Shown here piece after piece: positions 42,882-55,250 of a DNA stretch of 64,000 nt (within the stretch, counting starts at the first letter, position 1; each line of letters starts with the position of its first letter). Under the pieces are notes generated by a model. That model did no database searches and was not told where the DNA came from. It saw only the letters and a list, made by a program, of their open reading frames with translations. The DNA is taken from assembly GCA_963920705.1 (NCBI GenBank), contig OY987225.1:29573538-29637537 (forward strand). The letters run 5' to 3'. Source of the stretch: Odiellus spinosus. Lineage: Eukaryota; Arthropoda; Arachnida; Opiliones; Phalangiidae. The position numbers and the translations under genes were made by a program.

Positions 42882-45800
42882 AACGACAACAACAAAGCAC
42901 GGGACCAGATAGCCCGAATTTTTCTGAGGGTCAAGATTTTTTAAATATTTATTTAGGTTCGATCCCGTGCTTAGCTTTAATTGACCCCGGTTCTACTCAT
43001 ACATTAATTCATAGTAATTTAAAACCCCTATTAGAACAAAGAGGATATAACACGTCGAATAAAGTTTTATTCTTGTCGCAACCAGATTCGTCTCTTTTGA
43101 AAACCCAGGGTGCCGTCACACTTCCAATTACTCTTCCTCGAAAAGAAGTTACTTTTGAGGCCTCCTATGTTGATAGTATTCCATATCAATGCATTCTAGG
43201 CAGGGATTTATTGGGCCAAGTCGGCATGGTTATTGATTACGGGCAGGGAAATTATTGGTACCCTCGTGCCGATAATGAGAAAATTTCTTTTACTCCGTCC
43301 GACGGTAGTAAAAACCGTTTATTTAGTTTGTCGCCCGATTATAATGAAAATATTGATACGGAAGGTATAGCGAAAGCGCTTGAGGAGGCACCCTTGGATC
43401 CTATACAAAAGACGAAATTAGTCTCGTTGGTTGACAAATATAAAAATATTTTTTCTTTAATTCCCGGTCAAACCCACCGGGTAGAACATTATATAGATGT
43501 AGGGGATAGTTTACCCCAAGCTACCGCGCCTTATCGGTACTCGCCAGCTAAGCGAGCCGTAATCGACGGTATTATTGATGAAATGTTACTCCTTGATCTC
43601 ATCGAACCCTCGGATAGCCCCTGGGCTGCCCCTAGTGTTTTAATTAATAAAAATGACCGCCCTCCCCGTTTGTGCCAAGATTATCGCAAACTAAATGAAG
43701 TAACTAGGAAAGACGCGTACCCCCTTCCGAGAATCGATGATATCTTGGAGTCCATTCATAAACCACGATATATTACTACGCTGGACATGCGAAGCGGGTA
43801 TTTTCAAGTGCCCCTGCACGAGGCTCACCGCGATATCGCCGCCTTCGTGACACATAGAGGGCTCTTTCGGCCTAAGGTTTTAATGTTCGGCCTGACAAAC
43901 GCTCCGGCAACTTTCCAGCGTATGGTTAATAATATATTCAGCGACTTATTCAATTCCGGTGTGTGCGCATATCTAGATGATCTCATAATCGCGTCCCCTG
44001 ATTTCGAGACCCATTTAGAGACATTGGAAAAAGTTTTTGACCGGCTTCTAAAGTCCGGGCTAACCGTCAAGGCTTCAAAAACTCAATTTTGTAGGCAGGA
44101 ATGTCGCGTTTTGGGCCACGTCGTTAATTACGACGGTATTAAAGTCGATACGGAGAAGACTGATTCGATGAGTAACTATCCAACTCCAAACACCCTACGG
44201 AAACTTCGAAGATTCCTCGGCATGGCGTCGTATTACAGACGTTTTATAAAAGATTTTTCTAAAATAGCCAGCCCTTTAAATTTATTGTTACAAAATGACA
44301 CCGTATGGAGTTGGGGAGAATCTCAGGAATCGGCTTTCAATACGCTTAAACATCACCTATCGTCGGCTCCCATTCTTAGTTCGCCGGACTATAATTATCC
44401 CTTTATCATCCACACCGACGCCTCGCTGTGCGGGTTGGGGGCCGTTTTGAGTCAGATAATTGATAAGAAGAAACACGTGATACAGTACGCGAGTAAGTCC
44501 CTAAGCGCGGCCGAAAGAAAGTATTCAACGACCGAACGCGAATGCTTGGCTGTCAAATTCGGAATTGATAAATTTAGACCCTATGTTGAGGGAACGAAAT
44601 TCGAGGTTTATACGGACCATAGCGCTCTCCGGTGGCTACATCACGCGCGCGACCCTACAGGAAAATTCGCCCGATGGAATGCCCACCTTCAGTCATTTGA
44701 TTTTACTATTCACCACGTGCCAGGCAAAAATAATTCAGTCGCGGACGCATTGTCCAGAATTCCGGAAGATTCCCCTGAATTGGACCACCCAGACGGCCAT
44801 ATCTCTGCGATCTCTAGCGTAAATCCCGAAAAACGACCCGTTCTCTACGAGACGAGCGAAATTATCGCCGCTCAAAAGATGGACCCTAAGTTAGGCCCTT
44901 TATTAGTTTATTTACGCGACGGTAGTTTACCCGATGAGAAGCAATTAAGGGAATGGGTTGAGAGGACTGCGCCGCTGTGTGATATTCGAAATGACATTTT
45001 ATATAAGGAGATAAATAAATCTCGCCAAGAATGGGATAATTATAGAATATTGGTTCCCGATGAGTTGAAAGCTCGTATACTATATCTAAGTCATGATCTT
45101 AAGTCAGCCGGTCACTTTGGTTCGAAGAAAACAATGAAACGAATACAAAGCCAATTTACTTGGGAAGGGGTTACACTAGACGTGTTGAAATACTGCAATT
45201 CTTGTTCAGTATGTCAAAAACACAAGATTCCCCGCCAATTACCTGCCGGTCTGATGAAGTGTAGTGACGTAGCCGAGCCTTTCAAAGTTATTTCCGTAGA
45301 TTTAAAGGGACCGTATAGCCGTAGCAAACGCGGGTTTAAATATATTTTAGTTGTTTGTGACTATCTCACCAAATGGGTGGAAGTATTCCCGCTACGCGCC
45401 GCTACTACCAGACCCATTGTAAAACATTTGGTCGATGACGTTTTTACTCGTTTCGGATTGCCATCTGCTGTGGTCAGTGATAATGGAAAACAATTCGTCT
45501 CGAAGATTTTCGCAAACGTTTTTAGTAAATTGGGCATTCAACAGCGCTTCACTTCTTTATATCACGCCCAAGAAAATTTAACGGAACGGTTCAACCAAAT
45601 TTTGGGAACAATGATCGCATCCTACGTCACTGACAATCATCAGGACTGGGACGAAGGCCTACAGCAGTACGCGATGGCAATTCGAAGCGCGGTCCACGAG
45701 TCGACTGGTTTTAGCCCAGCCGAGCTTATGTTTGGGCGAGAAATTAGGACTGCTTCTAGTCTAATTACTCCCCAAACCGTTAGTGAATCTTTTGTTGATG

Positions 45801-46294
45801 AGGTCGAAAACACCTACGGTCTACGCGTTTTACCAAAAGTACAAAAAGCTTTGGAAACGGCCTACGACAGCATCAAAAAGGCTCAAATCAGACAAAAAGT
45901 CAATTATGACAAAAGACACCGGGATTTCGAATTAGAGGAAGGGGATTTAGTTCTCAAACGAACACATCATCTTTCCAAAGCTGTAGATAATTTCGCAGCT
46001 AAATTAGCGGAAAAATTTGAAGGTCCTTTCAAAATAGCAAATAAGCTTAGTTCAAGAACGTATAGGTTGGAAAATATGGAGACGAAAAAGTTACTTTTTG
46101 GAACGTACCATATTTCCCAATTAAAGCCATACGTCGAACGCCAAGAATTGACTCTTCAAAATTCCGACTTCGGTACGCCCCTAGCTGAATCTAACAAAGA
46201 TGAGCAGGTTGATTTGGTACCAGATATTATTAGTAATGGTCGAGTTTTACGACCCAGGGATCCCCATACTGGAAAGGTCAAATCCATTGTGTGA
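42809..46294 (+). CDS. Pol of element 2, reached by -1 frameshift
   Basis: The frame is open from 42791 and ends at TGA 46292-46294. It has no ATG near its start; TTG 43073 is not a plausible start because the protease active-site region lies before it (LIDPGST, aspartate codon 42983). Then come the reverse transcriptase with YLDD (43970-43981), RNase H (HTDASLCG, aspartate codon 44417), the integrase zinc finger (HDLKSAGHFG, then CNSCSVC) and DDE residues at codons 45299, 45479 and 45584. A GPF-type module (KFEGPFKIANKL near 46012) and HISQLKPYV close the protein; no chromodomain is seen. The YHAQEN box differs from the common YHPQxN. No envelope frame follows. Intact throughout. Confidence 0.92.
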   Translation, partial: RRERRCKSERHGRSIPRSGVAASLKRQQQSTGPDSPNFSEGQDFLNIYLGSIPCLALIDPGSTHTLIHSNLKPLLEQRGYNTSNKVLFLSQPDSSLLKTQGAVTLPITLPRKEVTFEASYVDSIPYQCILGRDLLGQVGMVIDYGQGNYWYPRADNEKISFTPSDGSKNRLFSLSPDYNENIDTEGIAKALEEAPLDPIQKTKLVSLVDKYKNIFSLIPGQTHRVEHYIDVGDSLPQATAPYRYSPAKRAVIDGIIDEMLLLDLIEPSDSPWAAPSVLINKNDRPPRLCQDYRKLNEVTRKDAYPLPRIDDILESIHKPRYITTLDMRSGYFQVPLHEAHRDIAAFVTHRGLFRPKVLMFGLTNAPATFQRMVNNIFSDLFNSGVCAYLDDLIIASPDFETHLETLEKVFDRLLKSGLTVKASKTQFCRQECRVLGHVVNYDGIKVDTEKTDSMSNYPTPNTLRKLRRFLGMASYYRRFIKDFSKIASPLNLLLQNDTVWSWGESQESAFNTLKHHLSSAPILSSPDYNYPFIIHTDASLCGLGAVLSQIIDKKKHVIQYASKSLSAAERKYSTTERECLAVKFGIDKFRPYVEGTKFEVYTDHSALRWLHHARDPTGKFARWNAHLQSFDFTIHHVPGKNNSVADALSRIPEDSPELDHPDGHISAISSVNPEKRPVLYETSEIIAAQKMDPKLGPLLVYLRDGSLPDEKQLREWVERTAPLCDIRNDILYKEINKSRQEWDNYRILVPDELKARILYLSHDLKSAGHFGSKKTMKRIQSQFTWEGVTLDVLKYCNSCSVCQKHKIPRQLPAGLMKCSDVAEPFKVISVDLKGPYSRSKRGFKYILVVCDYLTKWVEVFPLRAATTRPIVKHLVDDVFTRFGLPSAVVSDNGKQFVSKIFANVFSKLGIQQRFTSLYHAQENLTERFNQILGTMIASYVTDNHQDWDEGLQQYAMAIRSAVHESTGFSPAELMFGREIRTASSLITPQTVSESFVDEVENTYGLRVLPKVQKALETAYDSIKKAQIRQKVNYDKRHRDFELEEGDLVLKRTHHLSKAVDNFAAKLAEKFEGPFKIANKLSSRTYRLENMETKKLLFGTYHISQLKPYVERQELTLQNSDFGTPLAESNKDEQVDLVPDIISNGRVLRPRDPHTGKVKSIV

Positions 46295-46449
46295 TTGACT
46301 TTATATTTAACTAGTATGTTTATTTTGTTTATTAAGCCGCGCAAATACGTCTATTAATTCGTATTTCTTTTTAGTTTGTTTGTTTGTTTGTTAGTTTATC
46401 TCCAGTGCACTTGTATATATTGAGATCTCTTCGCAGTTTATTTGTTAAT

Positions 46450-46640
46450 TGGTTGGTTTCTCCAAAATATTTTGGAAAATTCGATGGTTTCTCCCCAATA
46501 ATTTTGTTAATTAGTGTGTTTCTCCCCAATATTTTTGTTAATTAGTGTGTTTCTCCCCAATATTTTTGTTCATTTGATGGTTTTTCCCCAATGTTTTTGT
46601 AAATTCGATGGTTTCTCCCATTAATTTTTGTTTTCCCGTT
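46450..46640 (+). repeat. tandem repeat in the element 2 3' untranslated part
   Basis: Five to six units of about 34 bp share GGTTTCTCCCCAATATTTTT and TTAATTAGTGT. It lies between pol and the purine tract. Confidence 0.8.
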
Positions 46641-46725
46641 AAAATTTTTTGTTAGTTGATTCAATTATTCGTTAGAAGTATACCTTCGTTTCTAGTTTAT
46701 TTCGACCGGGGACGTTCGAAGCCAG

Positions 46726-46737
46726 TCTGGGGGGAGT
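46726..46737 (+). promoter_or_regulatory. polypurine tract of element 2
   Basis: CTGGGGGGAGT directly precedes TGTAACG of the 3' LTR. Confidence 0.75.
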
Positions 46738-48196
46738 TGTAACGCAAAATCCGGACCCTTTTAATATTTCCCTATAACCTTTAAATTATTTCACCAGTAC
46801 CCTTAAATTTAATTCTTAAAACATGTTCATTTCATTTACAAAAGAAGGAGACCCCCTCCGATCGCAGTCCTAACGCTGGCCGTTGGGATAAGAGCTTTCG
46901 GGTGGTGTCGCTTCTCTTGCATCTTTCCGACCCGCGTAGCTAGGCCTGGCCGCGCGAGGTCGAAGTTATAAATTCCTATTCTAAAAGCCCCAATTATAAA
47001 ATAAAATTCGGTAGTTTACTTTTTCCCTTTTGGGAGTGGCGATTGCCCCGTTCGATTTATTACCCTTCCCTACGCTTTAACCCCTACGAAGGAGAGTTAC
47101 CAGATAGAGTTAAGATGTTATATTTTTAGTTCGTATTCTTTTTATAACGTTATCTACTGTATATAGTTATTGTTCGCGAGTGTAATTTATGGCATACGTT
47201 GCGGAAAACATGAGAAACATTTCGTGCGCGATTGGGTGACCTTGCTATAGCGCGAAACATGAAAGATGGTTTACGAGCCGGCGACTTGACTCGAACTTAA
47301 AAGTGCGCCCTTCGCTTTCATCGACCCCGATGGTTCCATTTGCCCGTCGTTCGACAATTAATGGTTCCCTAAAACGGGCCAAGCGTCTTAACAAGCCAAT
47401 CTAACCCCCTCCCCTCATCCCGACGCTTCTGAAGACCACCGGTCCAGAAGCGCGGAAAAAACTAAAAGACTTGTGCTTTCGAGCTTAAGAAAGGAGAGTG
47501 ACTCTGGGCGCGAACTCGACATGGTCGAAAATATATATCGCTCCGCGAAAATGTAAATACTAGTTACGCGACTAAAAACTTTACAGCGCCGATATTAAAA
47601 GAGGCTATAGCTCTAGCGCGCTATGGAGACTCGAATGTTTAATTCATAAAAGAGTTAAACAAGAAAGACCAATCGGACGATTCCGAAACCCTTCGCGTCG
47701 TGCCGCGAAAGAAGGGGCATATCGTGCCAAAACTTTAGAGACCCCACGGGTCAGCTTGGACGTTGCAGTCCACCGTTCCCTCATGATGGCGGAAACCGCA
47801 TAAGTCGTAACGTTTTATTATTTTGTTATTATTCTGTCGCGTATTATTTGTTTATCATTATTATTATTATTATTTATTTTGTTATTTAGTTGATTAGTAA
47901 TTAGTGTCATGACACGTTAGTTTTTAATTGGTTTATAGTGAATCTTTAATTCATTATATGAGTTCTATATTAAAATGATTCTGGTAACTCTCCATACCTC
48001 GTTGACTTAATTATTTTAATTACATCCATACCCTTAGACTATGCATTGCTATTCTTTAATTTTATATTCCACGCCACCCCTCAATAGTGAAAAGGTAGGC
48101 GACCAACCCGGCTTTATTTTATTTTGTATTGTAACTGGATTTGGCGTGAGACTTCCCCTTTGGCGTTAGTCCGCGATTCCGAGTTTCCACGTTACA
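46738..48196 (+). repeat. 3' LTR of element 2
   Basis: 1459 bp, nearly identical to the 5' LTR, followed by GTCT. Confidence 0.95.
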
Positions 48197-48200
48197 GTCT

Positions 48201-49216
48201 GTTACTGAAAGCTAAAAATGTAAAGGATCCAAGTACAATTGCTGCCTCTAAACAGGATTTTTTTGTCAGCTCTGTCATTCCATATTTTTAATTCATTCGC
48301 CCGCAATCAAATACCAAAGATTAAGAACAAGATATTCGTATAACGGATTGAGATGTTAATAATTCAGATAGCTTTATTCATTATGAGTATATGACTTTAA
48401 TAAAAAAAACTTAAAAATTAAAGTTCAAACCTTTTTTTTTTTGTAGAATCTTCAAAAAAAAAAGAAATTTTTATTCTCTTTTGAAAAAAGATAAAGGGGT
48501 CTAACATCTTGGCCGTTAAATTCTAGGGCTGATGGTACCCTGGGGGACTCTTTTACCGCCCTCATCAAGATATTCTTACGATCAAAAATCAGTCAGAAAT
48601 TTCAAAACCAACGAAACTAGGTAACCGTTTATAATTTCGAAAAGTGTTGAACCTGGAGTTGTATAAAATGAAATTTCTGCCTGATACCTATTCCGTCTAT
48701 CTCAGCTCTGTTCGGCGCTACTCAGCACCGTCGGGGTTCCAAGCAGCTTAATTTACGCGCTTTGAAATGAAAAATTAAAGGTGTAGCGCAAAAAAAATAT
48801 ATATTAGTTTTTTCCCGCTCAATTATTATTGCACCCCGCTAGGAAATATATATTTTTTTTTACTGAAGATATTAAAATACAAAAACTTGAACAACTATCT
48901 TTATAAGGATTATTTTAGTTTGGATTGAACTTCATATAAATTTTGCTGAGAAGGATTAAGCCAGCAAGCAAAGCCGCATTGCAAACAAATGATATTTAAA
49001 GAAGGTAATGTATGACGTCAAACACCCCCTTTTTTACGTAACTAGAGGATTAGCATACATTTAAGCATTCATATTTATTAAAAGTAATCTATATTGGAAT
49101 GTTTTTGATACTAGGTAACTTCAATAATCAAGGCTGAACAAACTGTATGACAGTGTAAATTTTATCTTTAGTTTTTCTTTCATATTATTAAAAATAGTGC
49201 TCGCAATTGGTATAAA
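48201..49216. other. intergenic, no gene seen
   Basis: AT-rich with homopolymers; AATATATATT occurs twice in opposite contexts near 48800 and 48850. Nothing recognised. Confidence 0.35.
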
Positions 49217-49533
49217 CAAGAATCCATTCAGGTTCCATAAGAATATGGGAGGGCCGCGATTCAATAACCATCCTCCCAAACTTTGTAGCAAAAGTTCGTC
49301 CGCTTCGAATCGATTTTTCAAGTAAATCGCTCCTGACATTATATTATTAACCCGCGCCACTAACGACCTTGACATAATATTTTGGGTAATAAAAATGGAG
49401 CCGACCGAAAAAAGATCTAAGCGTACAAATGTTGCGAAAATTGCGGACGAACTTTTGTTACAAAGTTTGGGAGGATGGTACCAGAGGCTAAAGCTATGCT
49501 CCCATATTCTTATGGAACCTGAATGGATTCTTG
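49217..49533. mobile_element. foldback element with about 95-bp arms
   Basis: CAAGAATCCATTCAGGTTCC, ATAAGAATATGGGAG and CATCCTCCCAAACTTTGTA, GCAAAAGTTCGTCCGC of the left arm recur inverted from 49440 to 49533. Arms are about 95 bp with a 130-bp spacer. No target duplication found, no coding capacity. Confidence 0.8.
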
Positions 49534-50429
49534 GTATAAATCTAATGAATTAAATTAAGATATTATCCGTTTTTTTTTTAAATAGACATCTGTCCATCCA
49601 GTTAAGATAAAATAAAATGAAAAATAATGTTTTTATTCGAAAATAGCAACTTATCCTAGAATATTATCAGAGTTATACGTTCGTATTATAAAATTTAAAC
49701 CCTATTTTATTCAAAAAATAATAAAATTAAAACCTAAAAACTTGTTTCGTTTTTTTTTGATTTCTTCGAATTGTAAATAAATTTTAAATATATTTCTTTT
49801 AATATACACAAATTCTAAGAACGCTTATTTCCTTATCCAACGTTATGTTTTTAATTCGCGTAACCAATAGTCGTATTTTTCTATAAACTTAATCTTCATT
49901 AAGGGTAGATACACATTTTATAATCTTAAACTTTTAATGGTTTTGGCGCAACCTCAAAAGATTTATTATAGAATATAGTTTGAAATCTCTTTAGGCTATA
50001 AAATATACGAGCTTTTATAAAATAAAAAATATAGAGGCTAGCGAGGTGAGAAGATTTAAACCGTTTAAACTTAGGGCAAGTTTTCTTAATACCCAAGTGA
50101 CTCTGATGGTAGAAAAAAAAAAAAAAAAAAAACTTCCAAAATCTTAAAGAAGAAAAATTAATGCTTGGCTTACGTTTTTGCCTCCCCTAAAGTTACTTTA
50201 AACCACGAAAAAAAAAAATATACTCTCGGTTAGTTTTCTATATACCCTATAGGATTTATGAGAGCAAAATGGATTTTTATGAGACTAAAATAAAAACTAT
50301 CAGAGATTTAAAAAAAAACGAGGAAATCATTTTTTTTTTCTTTTCTTTTAAACATACGAGAATAAAAAAAAAACCTTCGTGATTAAACTCGTAAATTATA
50401 GCCTGAGAAATTATACGGTTTTTAACTTT
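49534..50429. other. intergenic, no gene seen
   Basis: Very AT-rich with several runs of ten or more A or T. No element recognised. Confidence 0.35.
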
Positions 50430-50913
50430 TTAAAGGGAGAATGAAAGGCCAAAATAACCTATTTTTAATCGATTAAGAATGCTAAAATAATGAGAAAAAC
50501 AATAATATAACTCACCAAAAATATTTCGTTATTTTATAATCAATTTCCAAAGTTCCGAAACTTGCGGATGCTAGGCCTTGGCTGACTAGCTCGGTGAACT
50601 AGGCGAGCACGAGCCGTATTTATTTCAATATTCCCGTCTGATCTAGTCGCCAATCACGAGCGAGTAAGCGTATTTTTAAAATACGCGTACTCCCTCGTGA
50701 TTGGCGACAAGAACAGCCGCGAATATTAAAAAAATACAGGTCGCGCTCGCCTAGTTCACCGAGCTCGGCAGCCTAGGCTTAGCATCGGAACTTTGGAAAT
50801 TGATTATGAAATAACGAAATATTTTTGCTGAGTTATATTATTGTTTTTCTCATTATTTTAGATTTCTTAATCGATTAAAAATAGGTTGTTTCGGTCTTTC
50901 ATTCTCCCTTTAA
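50430..50913. mobile_element. 484-bp foldback element, nearly full palindrome
   Basis: Ends TTAAAGGGAGAATGAAAG and CTTTCATTCTCCCTTTAA. Arms of about 235 bp pair almost throughout, including AATCAATTTCCAAAGTTCCG, CTAGTTCACCGAGCTCGG and GTCGCCAATCACGAG; the centre is GCGTATTTTTAAAATACGC near 50668-50687. No coding capacity. GC-richer middle than its surroundings. Confidence 0.9.
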
Positions 50914-51842
50914 GAGGGATAAAATTAATATAATAAATTTGAAAGCGAATCTATCCTGAATTTTATGAAACCATAAAGATAAATATTCAACAAAAGTTTG
51001 AAACTAAAAATATAATCAAAAGTGATTATCTTCCTTCAAACTTAAAACTTCGTTAATCTTAAATTTTAGGAGCATACGCGTATTCTAATTATAAAAAAAC
51101 AATTTTCTTTTATAGCCTCTATTTATTGTCGTAAGGAAATAGGAAAAAGTTTGCTTTTGATGCGCGGCTATTCCGAGAAACAACTTCGAGGCAGCTTGCA
51201 CGCGTGGAGAAAGACGAAAGGCGATGTGTTTTGGGTTAGGGTTAGAATCAGTCCTATATATCCGTGGTTGGGCAGCGTTATTCCAAGGCCTAATCTTGTT
51301 AGGGTTATTCGAAACAAAAGCAATTCCGCTAGCGCGACCACCACCATTCTGGTCTACGTATAGCTTCGAATATGAAACCGGAGAAGGCATTCTTATTCAA
51401 AGAAAACGAAAACCTAGCAAGACGAATCGTTCTCCTTATCTCGTAAGGCCGAGCGGGTTCGCTAACAAACTGTTCGCGATGTAACGTCCAATAGAGAAAC
51501 CAAATCACGAGGGTCAACAGGGTTAAGACGCGTTTACATTTCCAAATTGAAATTTAAATTATTTAAATTTCATTTCGATTGAACTGAGGTTATAAACCAC
51601 ATTCACGTAAAATTCTCAATATATATTGTGATATTGCTATAGCGTGACGTCATACCTATAGAATTCTCAAATAAGATTTAGCGTTCGTAGGGGGGGGGGG
51701 AGACAATATAGCCAAGAGTGGCCCACCCAAAATCCGTTCCTCTCTCCCGATTCAAAATATCGAGGAAGTGTCCAAACAACTCTAGTCAGACAGGGGTGAA
51801 GAAATCCTAGGCCTTTAAGCTACTGGGCGTTGCTTACTTTTT

Positions 51843-51876
51843 ACCTCCCCGACTGAACTTTAGTTCAGGGGGAGGT
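51843..51876. repeat. perfect-arm hairpin
   Basis: ACCTCCCC.ACTGAACT and AGTTCAG.GGGGAGGT pair around TT. Strong stem, possibly a remnant of a larger element; too short to classify. Confidence 0.6.
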
Positions 51877-53615
51877 TTTACACTTAATTATCTCCGAATT
51901 AAGCGAATGAAAACGCTGCTTTTTAGTTTGTTTAACAAATTCTAGCCAATAAAATAACCTTAGGGGAAATAGAAAAAGCCGGTAGACGAATTCTCATAAA
52001 TTCTACATCTACTTCAGCTTCGTCTACCCTTTGGGTAAAATAAGTCTAACGGAACTCATTCCGTTCCAGAATTCCTTCAAGAATTTTCATTTATTCCCGC
52101 ACTGAAGTCGAAAAGACATTTATAACTTGATATATTCCATTGGTTTTATTCTTGTTGCTGGGGATGAGGGTGAGGGATGAGGAAAGGGTTAGAAATATGG
52201 TTTTTGCCCCTTTTGGCCCGAGCAATGTCATAATACTAGCGAATTCTATCTCTTAGGATGCCTTATTAGGTTGGCCTCCTGAATTATTTGGTAATAGACT
52301 GATCCCATGGCAACATTTCTGTACACACTATTCAATAGCTGTTGACTGAATTGCAAATGTTGTACGTGAGGGTAAGTTAAACTTCATATAGAAAGATATA
52401 ACAGTTATTGCAAACTATACTTAAGATAACTAGGCCTGATATTATTATTAATAATAAACTTTAAATTAACAGGGCGCGTAACGTTAAGTAACGTACCGTT
52501 ATCTCGTTTATGATTAGTTTTATTTCATTTTATTTGGACTTCACCGCATTCCCAAAGCTATCGGGTCCTTTTTAGAGTTGCTAGCTACGTCACGAAATCA
52601 CGTGGCGTTAAGGTAATACAAGCCAGTTATTTCTGTTTTCATAAAACGCTAGGGGTCAGAAGTCACTCAGGAGAAACTCGACCTTGAGAGCTGACACGTG
52701 TATATAGAAGCTTAAATTCTCGGTGCTCACGTGCTCCGAGCTTTAAAAGCTATTACGTAGCTGATGACGTCGACGGCAACATGCCCTAAGTAAGCTCCTA
52801 CTCTTTTATGATAGCAACTATTTACAGTCTCACAGAAATTTACAGCTAGTCACAAAATTATTTGTAAAATTTGAAATTTCAAATATTATTTTCAAACGCT
52901 TCAAAATTCTAATTTGACTAAAAATTTCCTATACAAAAATGCAATGTTTTTCATTAACCCTTGACCATTTGATTCGTCATTGATTGGTCAAAGTGACTTG
53001 GACATGAAAAATTACATTAAGACGTCATTATTGAAAAGTAAATTTGTAGACTATCTAAAACGTTGAACCTTCACCTATTTTGAAATAGTGCGAACGAGGG
53101 TTAGCAATTCATACAGTAAATTGTATATCTCACATTTTTATACACCCGTTTAGGAAAAAAGGAAAAAAAAAAAACACTAGAATTTCAGCTTGAATGAATT
53201 CGGGAAAGACTAAATCCGCCAGTTGTCGTTGAGACGCGATACGCCAAGGGATTTGTGTGTTTGAAAAGCGTAAGTCGCCCGTCAACTTATCTTGACATTT
53301 TTATACGCAGCTGTATACCCTTTAATATACATGATATAGATATGTATATAAAAATACATTATGTAACACCTACCGCATATTAAAGTTATAAATCTATATA
53401 ATTTTGAAAATTTACTAAAATAGAACTATTCGCGTATAACCAAGGCTTAGAAAAATTACTAGGATATCGCAGGACCTATAGCCTCGTTCCTTGGCAAATT
53501 TCAACCAACATTTCACGCTAGATAGCTCGATCTAATTGGATGAGCCGTTAACCTGAGCCATAACGCTAGACGATCAGGCACGATCTGAGGCATACGTTAC
53601 TAGGGAGTGGCTAAC

Positions 53616-53700
53616 AGATGATGTCAACCCTTGTGTGTCTAATTTTCACAGGAACTAGAATGCAGTGAGGTTTCAATAACGCAGGTTGACGTCATCATCT
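53616..53700. repeat. inverted repeat AGATGATGTCAACC/GGTTGACGTCATCATCT
   Basis: Fourteen-base arms with one change, 85 bp overall. The right arm includes a TGACGTCA-like core. Possibly a small MITE tip pair; no target duplication. Confidence 0.45.
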
Positions 53701-55199
53701 CTAGTGTAAACATTATACACATTATGAGAAGTGGTCGGTTTTACTAATACCAACTTGCATACAATAAAATTTATTAACTATTTACACGACTTATCTATTA
53801 CCAGTCCATATTTTACCATTACTAAATAGTATAACCCAAATACTTATTAAATTTCAACATGTTTTGATACTGAAGCTCGAAAAGGAGGCAACTATACTAT
53901 TCTATCATATACCGACAAAATCTAATTTCGTGGCTTCCCCGCTTAATATCCGGTATCACTTCGATTTGAAAAATAAACACAATCTTTTCAATGTAAAAAC
54001 TATATTAAATTTCAGTCTTTGAAACGACCAAATTCTCAAGAAACACTCGTAAAGAAAACTTGAAAATTTTGCTTTCACTCAAGAATGTAATTTTTAGTAT
54101 ATATAGGTATAGTTTAACACGTCCAGTTTCTACAAGAGTGACGTATCGACCCCGACAATACCCCTATGTCAAAAACTCTTAAGCCTAAGCTTTACGATGC
54201 TCCGTCCTACTCTAAGCCTTGGCTACAATACCTTAAGTTTATTCTATACATTTTTGTTAAATAAGGTGCTTCTAAGAAGCAAAATTATAGTGCTTACTCT
54301 ATTGGTTATGTTAGAGCCAATGAAAAACTGGAAAATAACCGATGCCGGCTCCATTAAAAATGAACTATTTTTGGCGCCAAAATTTAGAATGGACCAATCC
54401 GGCAAAATTCATCAATAAATAGCTATTCCTTATCTATGTCTCGGAGCCCGTAGTAATTTCAAGTTGAATTTACTCTACACTCAACTTCGCCGCCATTTTG
54501 ATAAATTTCGGAATACTTAGGCAGACGCCTAGGAAAGTTTTTGATTGGGGCGGGGGTGCACAGAATAAATTTGATTTTAACGCCACATGGCCTTGATAGG
54601 CTCTTGGCGCCCCTTTCCAACCAAAGAGGCGCCCTTCAAAGATTTTTATGGGGCAATTGTACTCATGTATCCCAATTCCTACGGAAGTATCGCCGGTTAG
54701 ACCCTTGTAGTATCATTACCTTGTGATATAACCCATTTCATAAGCGCTCGTTTGAGACGAAAAGCTTTGGCGCGAACTCTAAAAATTGGAGAAAAGAGGC
54801 GGAAGAGAGAAAAGCGCGTTATCGAAGTAAGAAATTCTAGAAGCGTTGGAAGAAAAAAGAAAAAATAATCTAAGCGTTGAAGGGACATGGGGCAAAAATA
54901 CGTTGATATTTTACTTCTATATATATTTTTTTTCCTAAACTTTATACTAAGGAATAATCTTCGGGTCATTTTCGAATCGAAACGGTTTTTGTTAGCTACG
55001 TTTTTTCATCCAAGTTTATCTACGGAAAAAGACCCATATTTTGACTCTAGAAGTTCGAATTCTTCGAAAAAATATAAAATAAAAATTGGCTTTACAATTT
55101 TTTTTTTGCCGAGTGAGCGAGTTGAACTTTTTTTTTATTTTCTATATGGAATTTCTACTTTTTCTCCTCTATTCAAGATAACTTAACAACGTGGCTAAA

Positions 55200-55250
55200 A
55201 GCTAAGACGAATAGATACACAATGTTAAATCTAATAAAGAAAGTAGTACG
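55200..55250 (+). repeat. copy of the dispersed 50-bp repeat
   Basis: GACGAATAGATACACAATG, TTAAATCTAATAAAG and AAAGTAGTA; close to consensus. Confidence 0.5.

Larger units (their letters stand above)
39359..48196 (+). mobile_element. full-length Ty3/gypsy LTR retrotransposon, element 2 (8.8 kb)
   Basis: LTRs of 1458 and 1459 bp begin TGTAACG and end CGTTACA. I noticed only two differing spots: GAAGACATTT versus GAGAAACATTT near 39832/47212, and AAGAAGC versus AAGAGGC near 40221/47601. The target duplication is GTCT (39355-39358, 48197-48200). Gag and pol are separate overlapping frames. A purine tract and leader are intact, so this is another very recent insertion. It is unrelated in detail to element 1: different LTRs, two frames and a GPF-type integrase end. 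Confidence 0.97.

Noticed and set aside
43073-43075. TTG as start of pol in element 2
   Set aside because: The open frame and the protease active site lie upstream of it; -1 frameshifting from gag explains expression better.
51236-51247. TTAGGGTTAG as vertebrate-type telomere repeat
   Set aside because: Only two units and isolated; TTAGGC-type motifs are far commoner here.
51843-51876. Rho-independent-like terminator hairpin
   Set aside because: Strong stem followed by some T, but the sequence is eukaryotic and no gene ends here.
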